Below are positions 7,312-17,162 of a DNA stretch of 32,212 bases, in pieces. The notes under the pieces were generated by a model that did no database searches, was not told the DNA's origin, and was given only the letters and a program-made list of their open reading frames with translations. Location: contig JAAZOK010000088.1 in the NCBI GenBank assembly GCA_012797815.1, positions 1 to 32,212 of the forward strand. The letters are read 5' to 3'. Position 1 is the stretch's first letter. Each line of letters opens with the position of its first letter. The position numbers were made by a program, and so were the translations under genes. The stretch is from Chloroflexota bacterium. GTDB taxonomy: Bacteria; Chloroflexota; Anaerolineae; Anaerolineales; Anaerolineaceae.

Positions 7312-8249
7312 TTTCACATGCCGTGGTCTCTATCGATGTGGATACACTGGCATCGATCTATAAAGGAACCGGCTGCCGTCGTAAAGGTGGCTATACCTAT
7401 GCTGAACTGGAAATTGGTATTCAAAATATCATCCACTTTTTTGAACGATATGAATGCCCGGTGACCCTTTTCATGGTCGGCGCTGACTTTCAGCGCCCGC
7501 AAAATATTCGACCTGTCCGGGATCTGCTGTCAGCCGGTCATGAGATCGGGAATCACAGCATGCATCATGAACAGGGTTTCCGATTTCTCAGTTCCAGGCA
7601 GAAACGGGCAGAGATCGCAGCGATGGATGAGATCTGCCGCGAGAAGGTTGGGGTAAAACCGGTTGGATTTCGTGCACCCGGCTGGAACATTGCGGATGAT
7701 ACCTTGCCAATCCTGAAAGAATTGGGGTACCGCTATGATTCATCGGTCTTTCCTACCTTTTTGATGCCAGCTCTCAAAAGCAGCCATTGGCTCTCTATGA
7801 AAGCAAAGCCGCGTCTTGATCGCTCCACGATGGGGCAAAGTTCCTATATGACCGCTCCCCTTCTGCCCTACCGGACGAGCGCTGTAACGCTTGGGAGGCG
7901 GGGAGAGAATGGCATTGTTGAATTTCCAATAAGCGTATCCCCGCTTATTCGATTTCCTTTCACGGCAACCTTCTATTTATTGTTTGGGGAACGCATGTAT
8001 TCCGGTATCCTGAATGAGCTTATCCGGCGAGACCTCCCCGTACATTTTCAATTTCACTTATCGGATTTTGTGGATTACACTACCAATGAATTTGCCGATC
8101 AGATGCCCGGAGGTAATCAGGGGGTATACGTTCCCAAGGCTCTCCTGCTCCCCCTGGAAGCAAAAATAAAAGCTTTTCAGAAAATGATGGATAAGATAGC
8201 CATGCATTACACATTTGCACGCATGGATCATTGGAGTTTGGAAATATGA
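7290..8249 (+). CDS. Polysaccharide deacetylase (NodB homology domain)
   Basis: A 319-residue NodB-type carbohydrate esterase. The motifs in order are SIDVDT (Asp16/Asp18, catalytic base and metal ligand region), GNHSMHH (His89 and His93, metal-binding HxxxH) and FRAPGW (Arg128-Trp132). It should remove N- or O-acetyl groups from a hexosamine-containing glycan or precursor. No signal peptide is seen, so a cytoplasmic, lipid-linked or nucleotide-linked substrate is possible. The start at 7290 lies inside the preceding gene and has a strong GGGAGGAG ribosome-binding site eight bases upstream. It ends in an ATGA overlap with the DegT-family gene, indicating translational coupling. The length is somewhat longer than a bare NodB domain, the extra being a C-terminal region of about 100 residues. 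Confidence 0.88.
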   Translation: MPGGQRVISHAVVSIDVDTLASIYKGTGCRRKGGYTYAELEIGIQNIIHFFERYECPVTLFMVGADFQRPQNIRPVRDLLSAGHEIGNHSMHHEQGFRFLSSRQKRAEIAAMDEICREKVGVKPVGFRAPGWNIADDTLPILKELGYRYDSSVFPTFLMPALKSSHWLSMKAKPRLDRSTMGQSSYMTAPLLPYRTSAVTLGRRGENGIVEFPISVSPLIRFPFTATFYLLFGERMYSGILNELIRRDLPVHFQFHLSDFVDYTTNEFADQMPGGNQGVYVPKALLLPLEAKIKAFQKMMDKIAMHYTFARMDHWSLEI

Positions 8250-9454
8250 TCCCTCGTTTGAAACCTTTCTTTTCGGGCAAAGAGATCACCTCTTTTTTAA
8301 ACAGCGGGATTTCCAGTGTTGCCCAATTTGAAAAAGCCTTTGCTCTGCAATTCCATTGCGGGGATGCCGTTGCCTTTCCGTATGGCAGAAGTGCACTATG
8401 GGCATTTTTCAAAACATTCGGTATTGAAGGAAAAGAGATCGTACAACCCGCTTACACCTGTTCGGTAGTGGCCCATGCCACGGTGCTCAGTCACAACATA
8501 CCGGTCTTTGTCGATAATACTTTGTATGACTACAATATGCAGATCGATGTCATCAGAAATGGGATTACCCCGCAAACCTATGCTATTATCCCGACCCATC
8601 TGTATGGGTATCCGATGGATATCGATACCATACAAACCATTGTCGAAGAAGCAGAAAAGAAGGTTGGACACAAGATCTGGGTCATCCAGGATTGTGCACA
8701 TTCTTTTAGTGCTGACTGGGATGGAAGATCGGTTATCAATGCGGGAGATTGTGCTTTATTCGGTCTGGGGATCAGCAAGCTGATCTCATCGATATTTGGT
8801 GGGATGATCACGTTTGAAGATCCAGCCCTTGCCAGGAAGGTGCGCGCGTTCCGCGATGCACAGTTCCATTCAGGACACTGGTTAAAAACTCTGAAACGCT
8901 TTGCATATTTGCTGGCATTGTATCCGGCATTCAATGACAGTTTTTACGGGCTGGTTTACTGGCTGCAGGAAAATACCCCATTTCTAAATCGCCTGACCAA
9001 AGCATTCCACCTGGATGAAGAGATCCGCTTCCCTCCTGATTATCTGGATTGTATGCTTCCTTCTGAAGCAGAGGTTGGTATAGCCCAGCTTGGAAAATAT
9101 GATGCCATCGTCCATCGCCGCCGACAAATTGCCCGAAGCTACCACGAAAACCTGAAGGTGCCGGATGAGTGGGTGCTGCCGCCATGGGTGGCAGGAGCTA
9201 CTTATTCTCATTATGCGATTCGGGTGCCCGAACGTGAACCGATTATAGATAAACTGGCATCTCATGGGATTCAGGCAGGCAGGGTGATCGAGTACAGCAT
9301 CCCTCATCTAAAGGGATATCGGTCTTTTGCATCCGGTTCTGATTTTCCCAATGCGTATCTTTGCAGTCAGAGTATGATCAATTTACCGGTCCATCCCTCG
9401 CTCAATGATGGGCAGGTAGAACGAATTATTGAAACAGTTAATACACTAGAATAG
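8246..9454 (+). CDS. DegT/DnrJ/EryC1/StrS-family sugar aminotransferase
   Basis: A protein of about 402 residues in the family of PLP enzymes that aminate keto-sugar nucleotides. VIQDCAHSFSADWDG holds the pyridine-binding Asp149, and FGLGISKLISSIFGG holds the probable Schiff-base Lys178. FPYGRSALWAFFKTF and QPAYTCSVVAHA match the cofactor phosphate and substrate pockets. The frame is open to an ATG at 8231, but the ATG at 8246 overlaps the previous stop as ATGA and has GGAG 9 bases upstream, so it is preferred. The sequence is not close to the PseC pattern as I know it, so the keto-sugar substrate is unassigned. It sits with a deacetylase and a methyltransferase, which suggests an amino-sugar product that may be methylated. 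Confidence 0.85.
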   Translation: MIPRLKPFFSGKEITSFLNSGISSVAQFEKAFALQFHCGDAVAFPYGRSALWAFFKTFGIEGKEIVQPAYTCSVVAHATVLSHNIPVFVDNTLYDYNMQIDVIRNGITPQTYAIIPTHLYGYPMDIDTIQTIVEEAEKKVGHKIWVIQDCAHSFSADWDGRSVINAGDCALFGLGISKLISSIFGGMITFEDPALARKVRAFRDAQFHSGHWLKTLKRFAYLLALYPAFNDSFYGLVYWLQENTPFLNRLTKAFHLDEEIRFPPDYLDCMLPSEAEVGIAQLGKYDAIVHRRRQIARSYHENLKVPDEWVLPPWVAGATYSHYAIRVPEREPIIDKLASHGIQAGRVIEYSIPHLKGYRSFASGSDFPNAYLCSQSMINLPVHPSLNDGQVERIIETVNTLE

Positions 9455-9555
9455 CTATGACCAGGAATGTATCACTTTTAGGTACAGGAGTAGAGAGGAA
9501 CAACCTTTGTCGCGATCTCCCTGCGTCCGGTTGTGACTGATACGAAGAGTTGATG

Positions 9556-10356
9556 ATGAACCACGAGTCGAAAAAAAACACCGCTCCATTGATAAAACGT
9601 TTTCTATCAATTCCCAGCACCGGTGCGGCAGACGTTGACGATCCCAATGTAACCTTTCAGCGTCGCGAAATCATCCGCTCCAAGCGCTTTCTGAATACCA
9701 TTTATCGTGAATGGTATGCCATGCAGATCGCTCGGATCCCCGACCTGCCGGGTGCGATCGTGGAGATTGGTTCCGGCGCCGGGTTTATGGATGAGTTGCT
9801 TCCCGGGCTGATCACCTCCGAAGTGTTTTTCTGCCCGTTTGTAGATTTGATCATGAACGCCATGCAGATGCCGCTACCCGCAGCCTCAACCCGGGCGATT
9901 GTAATGACGGATGTCTTTCACCATATCCCCGATGTGGAGCGATTCTTATGCGAAGCCGAACGTATATTGAAACCGGGCGGTCGCATCATCATGATCGAAC
10001 CCTGGGTGACGGGTTGGTCTCGCTGGGTGATGGATCATTTTCACAGCGAACCGATGGATGTGAACGCCAAGGAATGGCAATTCCCTTCCAAAGGACCGCT
10101 CTCCAGTTCCAACCAGGCGCTGCCTTGGATCGTTTTCGACCGTGACCGTGATCTCTTTCTTGAAAGGCATCCGCGCTTGAAGATGAGCAGCATACAACCC
10201 TTCATGCCGTTTCGCTACTTGCTGAGCGGGGGCGTATCCATGCGCGCTCTGGCACCGGCCTGCTGCAACGGTCTTCTCCAACGTATCGAAAGCCGGCTGG
10301 AGCGTGACAGGTGGGCGATGTTCGTTTTCCTGGTACTGGAAAAAGTTCAAGCATAA
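9556..10356 (+). CDS. Class I SAM-dependent methyltransferase
   Basis: A protein of about 266 residues with the SAM-binding motif I VEIGSGAG (69-76), a later VMTDVFHHIPD segment (motif IV region) and LKPGGRIIMIEPW (post-motif). This is the Methyltransf_11 / UbiE-like fold. Three starts are stacked (TTG 9550, ATG 9553, ATG 9556). AAGAG at 9545-9549 sits best for the ATG at 9556. It is 101 bases downstream of the aminotransferase and on the same strand, so it is probably in the same unit, though that gap is the largest in the group. The substrate is unknown; a sugar hydroxyl or amino group is likely from context. It converges with the fusion gene at 10373-11803, separated by 16 bases with no terminator seen. 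Confidence 0.82.
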   Translation: MNHESKKNTAPLIKRFLSIPSTGAADVDDPNVTFQRREIIRSKRFLNTIYREWYAMQIARIPDLPGAIVEIGSGAGFMDELLPGLITSEVFFCPFVDLIMNAMQMPLPAASTRAIVMTDVFHHIPDVERFLCEAERILKPGGRIIMIEPWVTGWSRWVMDHFHSEPMDVNAKEWQFPSKGPLSSSNQALPWIVFDRDRDLFLERHPRLKMSSIQPFMPFRYLLSGGVSMRALAPACCNGLLQRIESRLERDRWAMFVFLVLEKVQA

Positions 10357-10372
10357 AGAATGCCGCTATTTT

Positions 10373-11803
10373 CTAGATGAACTTGATCCGGCGGGCTGCA
10401 AATACGACCATTTTCAACAATAACCAGCCGTGTTTCCAACGCTGGATGTTGGTAGTTCCATAAATACGTTCTTCGTATCTGATCGGGAGGTCCACAATCT
10501 TCAGGTTGAGTTTGGCTGCCCCAAATAAGAGGTCATAATCCCCAAAGGGGTCGAAATCTCCGAAATAACTGCGATTGAACGCAATGTGGTCATAGTCCAC
10601 TTTCCGCAGGACCTTGGTGCCGCATAGAGTGTCTTTTACAGGCTGGTCAAGCAGGAATGAGAACAGCATGCTGAAGGCTTTGTTGCCAATGTAATTGAAA
10701 AAACGCATGGCTTGTTTTTCCATCGGATATACCAGTCTTACGCCGTTGATGAAATCACCCTTACCGCTCTGGATAGCCCGGTAAAAGCGCGGCAGGTCTT
10801 CGGGCGGCACGGTCAGATCGGCATCCAGGATCATCAGGATGTCGCCGCTGGCGTGTGCATACCCCATCCTAACCGCGTCACCTTTGCCTTTTCCTGTCTG
10901 GCGGTACAAACTGGCATGCACCTTGGGATGATTCTTCATCTCTTCTTCGATGACCGCATAGGTATTATCGTGAGAATGACCTTCCACGAATATCAGTTCG
11001 GTGCCTTTGCCCATCTGCGGTACTCTTTCGAAGATGTTCCTGATATTGCCCTCTTCATTGCGGGCCGGTACCACCACGCTCACGCTGTACTCTTGCTTAT
11101 CCTGCACAGGAATCGTGCGGGCGAGGGTGAAGGAGGTCATGGCGAGAGACCGGAATGGCCACACCCTCACTAAGAAATGATTGCAGAGCCACGATAAGAC
11201 CGGGAAGGGCAATGGTGCGAGTACTTCTTCCCAATCTCGCACGACTTCAAAACCACCCAGATATAATAAGTTCCTGACATCTTCCTCGGAAAGCCAGTTC
11301 TGCGGTAGGGTGGGTTGAGCCAGATGCAGTTTCTGCGCCACAGCCAGTGGCCATTCCCATAAACGGTTGTAATAATTCAGAATGATTCTGGTGGATGGTT
11401 TACACATGGTACGGATGTTATGGAAAACAGCCTCCACATCCCATAGATCATTGATGAGATCCGAAAGGATGATGTAATCAAATTTCTCTTGTAGATTAAT
11501 TTCATGGATGTCCCCCTGGAGAAAGGTGAGCCCGGGGTGGCGATCTTGGGCTTGTTTTATCATTTCCCCGGCAAGATCGATGCCGATGCCTTTGTTGGGA
11601 TTCAGTGCAGCAAGCAGATCACCACGTGCACAACCGATTTCCAGTATATCCATGCCTTGAGGAATGGTGAAACGATATATTTTTTGAAGGCGGCTGCGGT
11701 AATATCCTCCCCAGCCGGTCCAGTGTTCCAGGCTGTTTGCCACTTTATTCCAGTGAACGGCATGCTCTTTCTGGTATTTCTTGAATTTATCCAATTTTTG
11801 CAT
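10373..11803 (-). CDS. Methyltransferase-glycosyltransferase (GT2) fusion protein
   Basis: A 476-residue protein with two domains. Residues 1 to about 200 are a class I SAM methyltransferase: motif I ILEIGCARGDLLAAL at 53-67, and YIILSDLINDLWD near 110-122. Residues 240 to about 476 are a family 2 glycosyltransferase of the dolichol-phosphate-mannose synthase type: VSVVVPARNEEGNI (241-254), ILDADLTVPPEDL with the metal-binding DAD at 327-329, and later FDPFGDYDLLFGA and YEERIYGTTNI. A weakly hydrophobic stretch at 197-228 joins the domains; the C-terminal end (KMVVFAARRIKFI) is hydrophobic but no clear transmembrane pair is seen. The GT2 part probably moves a sugar from a nucleotide donor to a lipid phosphate. 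It is transcribed divergently from the large glycan operon across a 147-base regulatory gap. There is no good Shine-Dalgarno before the ATG. Confidence 0.85.
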   Translation of the reverse strand: MQKLDKFKKYQKEHAVHWNKVANSLEHWTGWGGYYRSRLQKIYRFTIPQGMDILEIGCARGDLLAALNPNKGIGIDLAGEMIKQAQDRHPGLTFLQGDIHEINLQEKFDYIILSDLINDLWDVEAVFHNIRTMCKPSTRIILNYYNRLWEWPLAVAQKLHLAQPTLPQNWLSEEDVRNLLYLGGFEVVRDWEEVLAPLPFPVLSWLCNHFLVRVWPFRSLAMTSFTLARTIPVQDKQEYSVSVVVPARNEEGNIRNIFERVPQMGKGTELIFVEGHSHDNTYAVIEEEMKNHPKVHASLYRQTGKGKGDAVRMGYAHASGDILMILDADLTVPPEDLPRFYRAIQSGKGDFINGVRLVYPMEKQAMRFFNYIGNKAFSMLFSFLLDQPVKDTLCGTKVLRKVDYDHIAFNRSYFGDFDPFGDYDLLFGAAKLNLKIVDLPIRYEERIYGTTNIQRWKHGWLLLKMVVFAARRIKFI

Positions 11804-11813
11804 AGATGCATTC

Positions 11814-11824
11814 CAATATTCAAT
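11814..11824 (-). promoter_or_regulatory. ATTGAATATTG motif upstream of the fusion gene
   Basis: The 11-base sequence ATTGAATATTG, read on the minus strand, lies 10 bases before the ATG of the methyltransferase-GT2 gene. An identical copy on the plus strand (11936-11946) lies just before the regulator gene across the divergent gap. A shared operator for the winged-helix regulator is inferred; the AT-rich composition makes chance possible. Confidence 0.3.
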
Positions 11825-11900
11825 AAGATAGGATTACAGGTCGAAGAAAAGTATAACATCAGCATCGATTTCGGTGTTTTTTCACAAAATAGCGCTTTTC

Positions 11901-11929
11901 TTGACGGATGGCGGGGCATGTTTTATAAT
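11901..11929 (+). promoter_or_regulatory. Near-consensus sigma-70 promoter of the glycan operon
   Basis: TTGACG (11901-11906), a 17-base spacer, then TATAAT (11924-11929): one mismatch from consensus with optimal spacing. The predicted transcription start is about 11936, leaving a leader of only about 15 bases before the regulator ATG at 11951. That leader contains no Shine-Dalgarno sequence. This is the only strong promoter seen on the plus strand before the long run of tightly spaced glycan genes. Confidence 0.8.
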
Positions 11930-11946
11930 TCAATGATTGAATATTG
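11928..11946 (+). promoter_or_regulatory. Candidate operator overlapping the transcription start
   Basis: A perfect inverted repeat, ATTCAAT-G-ATTGAAT (11928-11942), overlaps the -10 box and the predicted start. Its right arm continues into the 11-base motif ATTGAATATTG (11936-11946), which recurs inverted at 11814-11824. Position and symmetry suit a repressor site for the wHTH protein encoded immediately downstream; autoregulation is inferred. Confidence 0.4.
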
Positions 11947-11950
11947 AACC

Positions 11951-13391
<1,441 letters not shown>

Positions 13392-13397
13392 TCTACG

Positions 13398-14234
13398 ATG
13401 CCTGCTATGAATGAACCACGTTCCATTGTGATAAAACCATCCAAGGGATGGGCAGCTTTGAATTTGAAAGATCTGTGGAACTACCGTGAACTGATCTATT
13501 TCTTCACCTGGCGCGATCTCAAAGTTCGTTATAAGCAGACATTGCTGGGTGCCAGTTGGGCAGTTCTGCAGCCTTTTCTCACCATGGTCGTTTTCAGTAT
13601 CTTCTTTGGAGGATTGGCAAAAGTGCCTTCGGATGGTGTGCCGTATCCGATCTTTTCCTACACGGCGCTCATTCCCTGGACACTTTTCTCGAAAGCCCTG
13701 CAGGATGCCAGCCGTTCTTTGGTTTCCAGTGCGAATATTATCTCAAAGATCTATTTCCCGCGCTTGATCTTACCGCTTTCATCCACGCTGGCGGGTCTGG
13801 TGGATTTTGTGATCGCCTTTGTAGTGCTGTTGGGAATGATGGTTTTCTACGGCATTGCTCCAACCGCCAATATCTGGATGCTGCCGGTATTCGTCTTGCT
13901 GGCATTGATAACCGCCATTGGTTTTGCCCTCTGGCTTTCTGCGTTGAATGTCATGTATCGTGATGTGGGTTATATCATCCCTTTCCTGACCCAATTCTGG
14001 ATGTACATCACCCCGATCGCTTATCCGGCATCCATGGTTCCGGAACAGTGGAAGATCTTATATGCGCTTAACCCCATGACCGGTGTGGTGGAAGGATTTC
14101 GCTGGGCATTGTTGGGTACAGGGGAAGGACCGGGTATCTCATTGTTGATCTCGGCAGGTATTTCCGTTCTGGTTACCGTTTCCGGTTTGTTTTATTTCCG
14201 CAGAATGGAACGTAAGTTTGCCGATATGGTTTAA
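13398..14234 (+). CDS. wzm: Polysaccharide ABC transporter permease (Wzm type)
   Basis: A 278-residue membrane protein of the ABC-2 family. An N-terminal cytoplasmic segment (about 1-45) ends in FFTWRDLKVRYKQ and is followed by TLLGASWAVLQPFLTMVVFS, a hallmark of O-antigen / teichoic-acid exporters. About six hydrophobic segments follow, ending near FYFRRMERKFADMV. With the next gene it forms the inner-membrane exporter that flips the completed, lipid-linked glycan. There are only 6 bases between the previous stop and this ATG; the nearest ribosome-binding sequence (GGAAGGA) is about 14 bases upstream. Length and topology are normal for the family. Confidence 0.93.
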   Translation: MPAMNEPRSIVIKPSKGWAALNLKDLWNYRELIYFFTWRDLKVRYKQTLLGASWAVLQPFLTMVVFSIFFGGLAKVPSDGVPYPIFSYTALIPWTLFSKALQDASRSLVSSANIISKIYFPRLILPLSSTLAGLVDFVIAFVVLLGMMVFYGIAPTANIWMLPVFVLLALITAIGFALWLSALNVMYRDVGYIIPFLTQFWMYITPIAYPASMVPEQWKILYALNPMTGVVEGFRWALLGTGEGPGISLLISAGISVLVTVSGLFYFRRMERKFADMV

Positions 14235-14253
14235 CGGATGAAAGAGAATATTG

Positions 14254-15528
14254 ATGAGTAAAACAGCCATACGAGTTGAGAACCTGGGAAAGCGCTATAA
14301 CATAGGGGCGCCGCAGATTAAATATCAGACTTTGCGCGATAAACTCTCCGAAGGGTTGAAACGCAAAGAAAAACGGGAAGATAGTTTTATCTGGGCGCTG
14401 AAAGATGTTTCTTTTGAGATAAAAGAAGGCTCCGTGCTGGGTGTGGTAGGACGCAATGGGGCAGGAAAAAGCACACTGCTGAAAATATTGTCTCGTGTCA
14501 CCGAACCAACCGAAGGGTTGGTTGAGATTCGCGGGCGAGTCGGCTCACTGCTCGAAGTAGGTACCGGTTTTCATCCCGAACTAACCGGTCGGGAGAATAT
14601 CTTTCTTAACGGCGCTATTTTAGGAATGAAACGTACCGAGATCGATAAGAAATTCGATGAGATCGTGACATTTGCAGAGGTTGAAAAATTCATCGATACC
14701 CCGGTGAAACGTTATTCCAGTGGTATGTATTTGCGACTGGCATTTGCGGTTGCCGCCCATCTCGAACCGGAGATTCTGGTGGTAGATGAAGTGCTGGCGG
14801 TGGGAGATGCTGAATTCCAGAAGAAGTGTCTCGGTAAAATGAGTGATGTCGCTCAGGAAGGGCGCACCGTCCTGTTTGTGAGCCACAATATGTCTGCGGT
14901 TCTGCGTTTGACGCAGGAAACGTTGGTGATTGATCATGGGCAGTTATTAATGCGTGGACCTACTCCTGAAGCGATTGATTATTACCTGTCCAAAGGTCTG
15001 ACTGAAGAAGGTCAGAAGATGTGGTTGCCGGAAGAGGTTGCCACTGCCCACAAACCATTTCGTCCCATTGCAATTCGTGTGCTTGATAAAAGCGGGAACA
15101 TTTCTGAGGTAATCCGTTCGGTTGAACCATTTACCGTTGAGATCGAATATGAACTTGAAAAGTCCCTGAAAGGATTGCGGGTCGGGATCTACCTGTTAAC
15201 TACCCGTGGAGAGTATATCTTTACTTCATTTGATACCGATGACGCGAAACAATATGAAAACAGAACCGTGCGAGAAGCCGGCAGATATATCAGCCGCTGT
15301 GAGATTCCGGGAAATCTGCTCAATGAAGGACGGTATGTGATCGGGGTGAATGCCAGTACCTACATGATCAAACGCTACTTCCAGGATGACCAGGCTTTGC
15401 TATTTAGTGTTGATCCCGCCGGTGCTCCGGGAATGCAATGGATTGAGACCAGATTGGGTCCAATCCGACCTGCTTTAAACTGGAAAATTGAAAATTTCAG
15501 CGACGATGGAATACATAATGGAAAATAA
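14254..15528 (+). CDS. wzt: Polysaccharide ABC transporter ATPase with C-terminal glycan-binding domain (Wzt type)
   Basis: A 424-residue protein. The ATPase domain has Walker A GRNGAGKST (66-74), signature YSSGM (154-158), Walker B ILVVDE (174-179) and the switch His211 in VSHN. Residues about 262-420 form a beta-rich domain (FRPIAIRVLDKSGNISEV and later segments) matching the Wzt C-terminal domain. In E. coli O8/O9a that domain recognises a modified non-reducing end of the polysaccharide before export. A chain-terminating cap is therefore expected here, and a methyltransferase lies two genes downstream. The frame opens at a TTG at 14251, but the ATG three bases later is the more likely start. 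It partners the Wzm-type permease 19 bases upstream. Confidence 0.93.
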   Translation: MSKTAIRVENLGKRYNIGAPQIKYQTLRDKLSEGLKRKEKREDSFIWALKDVSFEIKEGSVLGVVGRNGAGKSTLLKILSRVTEPTEGLVEIRGRVGSLLEVGTGFHPELTGRENIFLNGAILGMKRTEIDKKFDEIVTFAEVEKFIDTPVKRYSSGMYLRLAFAVAAHLEPEILVVDEVLAVGDAEFQKKCLGKMSDVAQEGRTVLFVSHNMSAVLRLTQETLVIDHGQLLMRGPTPEAIDYYLSKGLTEEGQKMWLPEEVATAHKPFRPIAIRVLDKSGNISEVIRSVEPFTVEIEYELEKSLKGLRVGIYLLTTRGEYIFTSFDTDDAKQYENRTVREAGRYISRCEIPGNLLNEGRYVIGVNASTYMIKRYFQDDQALLFSVDPAGAPGMQWIETRLGPIRPALNWKIENFSDDGIHNGK

Positions 15529-17158
15529 AGAACCCTCTCAGAGAAAAATCAAAGAATTAATAAAGAATATCCTGGGCGAAGTACCGCTTACTGCCGAACT
15601 GTACTGGTTGGTCCGGAGTCGTGGGAAAGGATTTCATAGTCGCTTTTCACTGGAAAATCTCGATAAAAATATTCCTACTATTACTGAATATTTAAAAGAG
15701 CATCCGGTTGAGAATCCTGAAAAAAAGAAAATCCTGGTCTTCGCCACCTTACATTTCTGGATCTCCCATGCTTCTCTGATCAGTTCCGCACTGGCTGCAT
15801 TGGGGCATGAAGTGTATTTAGGCTATCTTCCATACCATGATTGGCGAATTTCAATGAATCGCTTTGACTTGCGTAGGCAGAATCTATATGCCCAGAATAT
15901 CTTGAAGAAACTGAACCCCTATGTCAAAGCATTCTCTTTCTTGAATGTATATGCAGGTTATAAAATGCTTCCCCCAGAATTGATGCAGCGGATCGAACAA
16001 ATTTCACGGTTTGATACCATGTATACCCTGCAGGTCGAGGATGTGGACACGGATGAATCTATTTATAAGATTCGCATGGAACGCAACAGCAGTACCGCAC
16101 GAAGCGCATTGGCCTGGATGACCTCCAACAAACCGGACGTGGTGGTGGTGCCCAACGGGACGATCCAGGAATTTGCAGTGGTTTACGAGGTAGCCAGATT
16201 CCTGAATATCCCGGTTGTCTCCTATGAATTTGGTGATCAGCGTCAGCGTGCATGGATTGCCCAGAATGCCAAAGTGATGAATCAGGACACTACTGCCTTA
16301 TGGGAAGCTTATCGCGAGAAACCCCTGGATCGGGGAGAATTGCGCAAGATCCAAGAACTTTTTGAATCTCGTCGTAAAGCATCTATCTGGAAGAACTTTT
16401 CACGGTTATGGCAGCGCGCTCCGGCTAAAGGGGTCGCGCAGGCTCGTAAAGAACTGGGATTGGATGATTCCCGACCGGTGGTGCTGCTGGCGACCAATGT
16501 GCTTGGAGATAGCCTGACCCTTGGACGTGAAGTATTTTCGCATACGATGGAAGAATGGATCGTTCGGACACTGCAGTATTTTGTCGGAAAGCCGAACGCA
16601 CAATTAGTGATACGGGTTCACCCCGGTGAGATGCTCACCCATGGTCAATCGATGGTGGATGTAATCGAACATGTTCTGCCTGATCTTCCCGAACATATCC
16701 ATCTTATCAAACCGGAAGATCCGACGAACACCTATGACCTGATCGCGGCTGCTGACCTGGGTTTGGTGTATACCACAACGGTCGGCATGGAAATGGCGAT
16801 GAGTGGGGTGCCGGTGATCGTGGTGGGGAATACGCACTACAAAGAAAAAGGGTTTACCAAGGATCCCCAGTCATGGGTCAAATATTATAAATTGATCGGC
16901 TCGATTCTCCAGGATCCAAGTGGTTATCGCTTGTCAGATGAGGAAATTGAACTGGCATGGGCGTATGCTTATCGTTTCTTCTTTGATTTCCCGCGCCCTA
17001 TTCCCTGGCATCTGGTGAGCATGTGGGAAGATTACGAACAGAATCCATTATCCAGGGTGTTTTCGGATGAGGGTCGCAGGGAATTTGAGATGACATTCCG
17101 CTACCTGGCTGGTGAACCACTGGATTGGTGTGCCATTCGAGACGGGAAGGAAAAATAG
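15518..17158 (+). CDS. Capsule-synthesis-type glycosyltransferase (GT-B fold)
   Basis: A protein of about 546 residues from the ATG at 15518, overlapping wzt by 11 bases. Upstream in-frame starts exist at 15488 (TTG) and 15506 (ATG), and none has a strong ribosome-binding site. The C-terminal half carries IRVHPGEMLTHGQSM near residue 365 and VYTTTVGMEMAMSGVPVIVV near residue 415. These are the paired motifs of the Capsule_synth / KpsC-KpsS-like and CDP-glycerol-transferase-like GT-B proteins. The N-terminal half has an alpha/beta pattern (KILVFATLHFWISHASLISS) for the acceptor domain. It is cytoplasmic, with no membrane helix. It probably adds a sugar, possibly an acidic one, during assembly of the exported glycan; donor and acceptor are not identifiable. 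Confidence 0.75.
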   Translation: MENKEPSQRKIKELIKNILGEVPLTAELYWLVRSRGKGFHSRFSLENLDKNIPTITEYLKEHPVENPEKKKILVFATLHFWISHASLISSALAALGHEVYLGYLPYHDWRISMNRFDLRRQNLYAQNILKKLNPYVKAFSFLNVYAGYKMLPPELMQRIEQISRFDTMYTLQVEDVDTDESIYKIRMERNSSTARSALAWMTSNKPDVVVVPNGTIQEFAVVYEVARFLNIPVVSYEFGDQRQRAWIAQNAKVMNQDTTALWEAYREKPLDRGELRKIQELFESRRKASIWKNFSRLWQRAPAKGVAQARKELGLDDSRPVVLLATNVLGDSLTLGREVFSHTMEEWIVRTLQYFVGKPNAQLVIRVHPGEMLTHGQSMVDVIEHVLPDLPEHIHLIKPEDPTNTYDLIAAADLGLVYTTTVGMEMAMSGVPVIVVGNTHYKEKGFTKDPQSWVKYYKLIGSILQDPSGYRLSDEEIELAWAYAYRFFFDFPRPIPWHLVSMWEDYEQNPLSRVFSDEGRREFEMTFRYLAGEPLDWCAIRDGKEK

Positions 17159-17162
17159 TTTT

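Noticed and set aside
9457-9540. A 27-codon small frame between the DegT-family and methyltransferase genes
   Set aside because: It has no ribosome-binding site or sign of conservation, and no hydrophobic or toxin-like pattern. It is most likely untranslated spacer.
9946-10350. A 134-codon minus-strand frame opposite the methyltransferase
   Set aside because: The plus-strand frame has clear SAM-binding motifs. The opposite frame is rich in His, Arg and Pro, as expected of a codon shadow.
10712-11173. A 153-codon plus-strand frame opposite the methyltransferase-GT2 fusion
   Set aside because: It overlaps the GT2 domain coding region completely and has no family resemblance or ribosome-binding site.
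11504-11947. A 147-codon plus-strand frame crossing the divergent gap
   Set aside because: It covers the promoter and the start of the minus-strand gene; the translation has no domain features.
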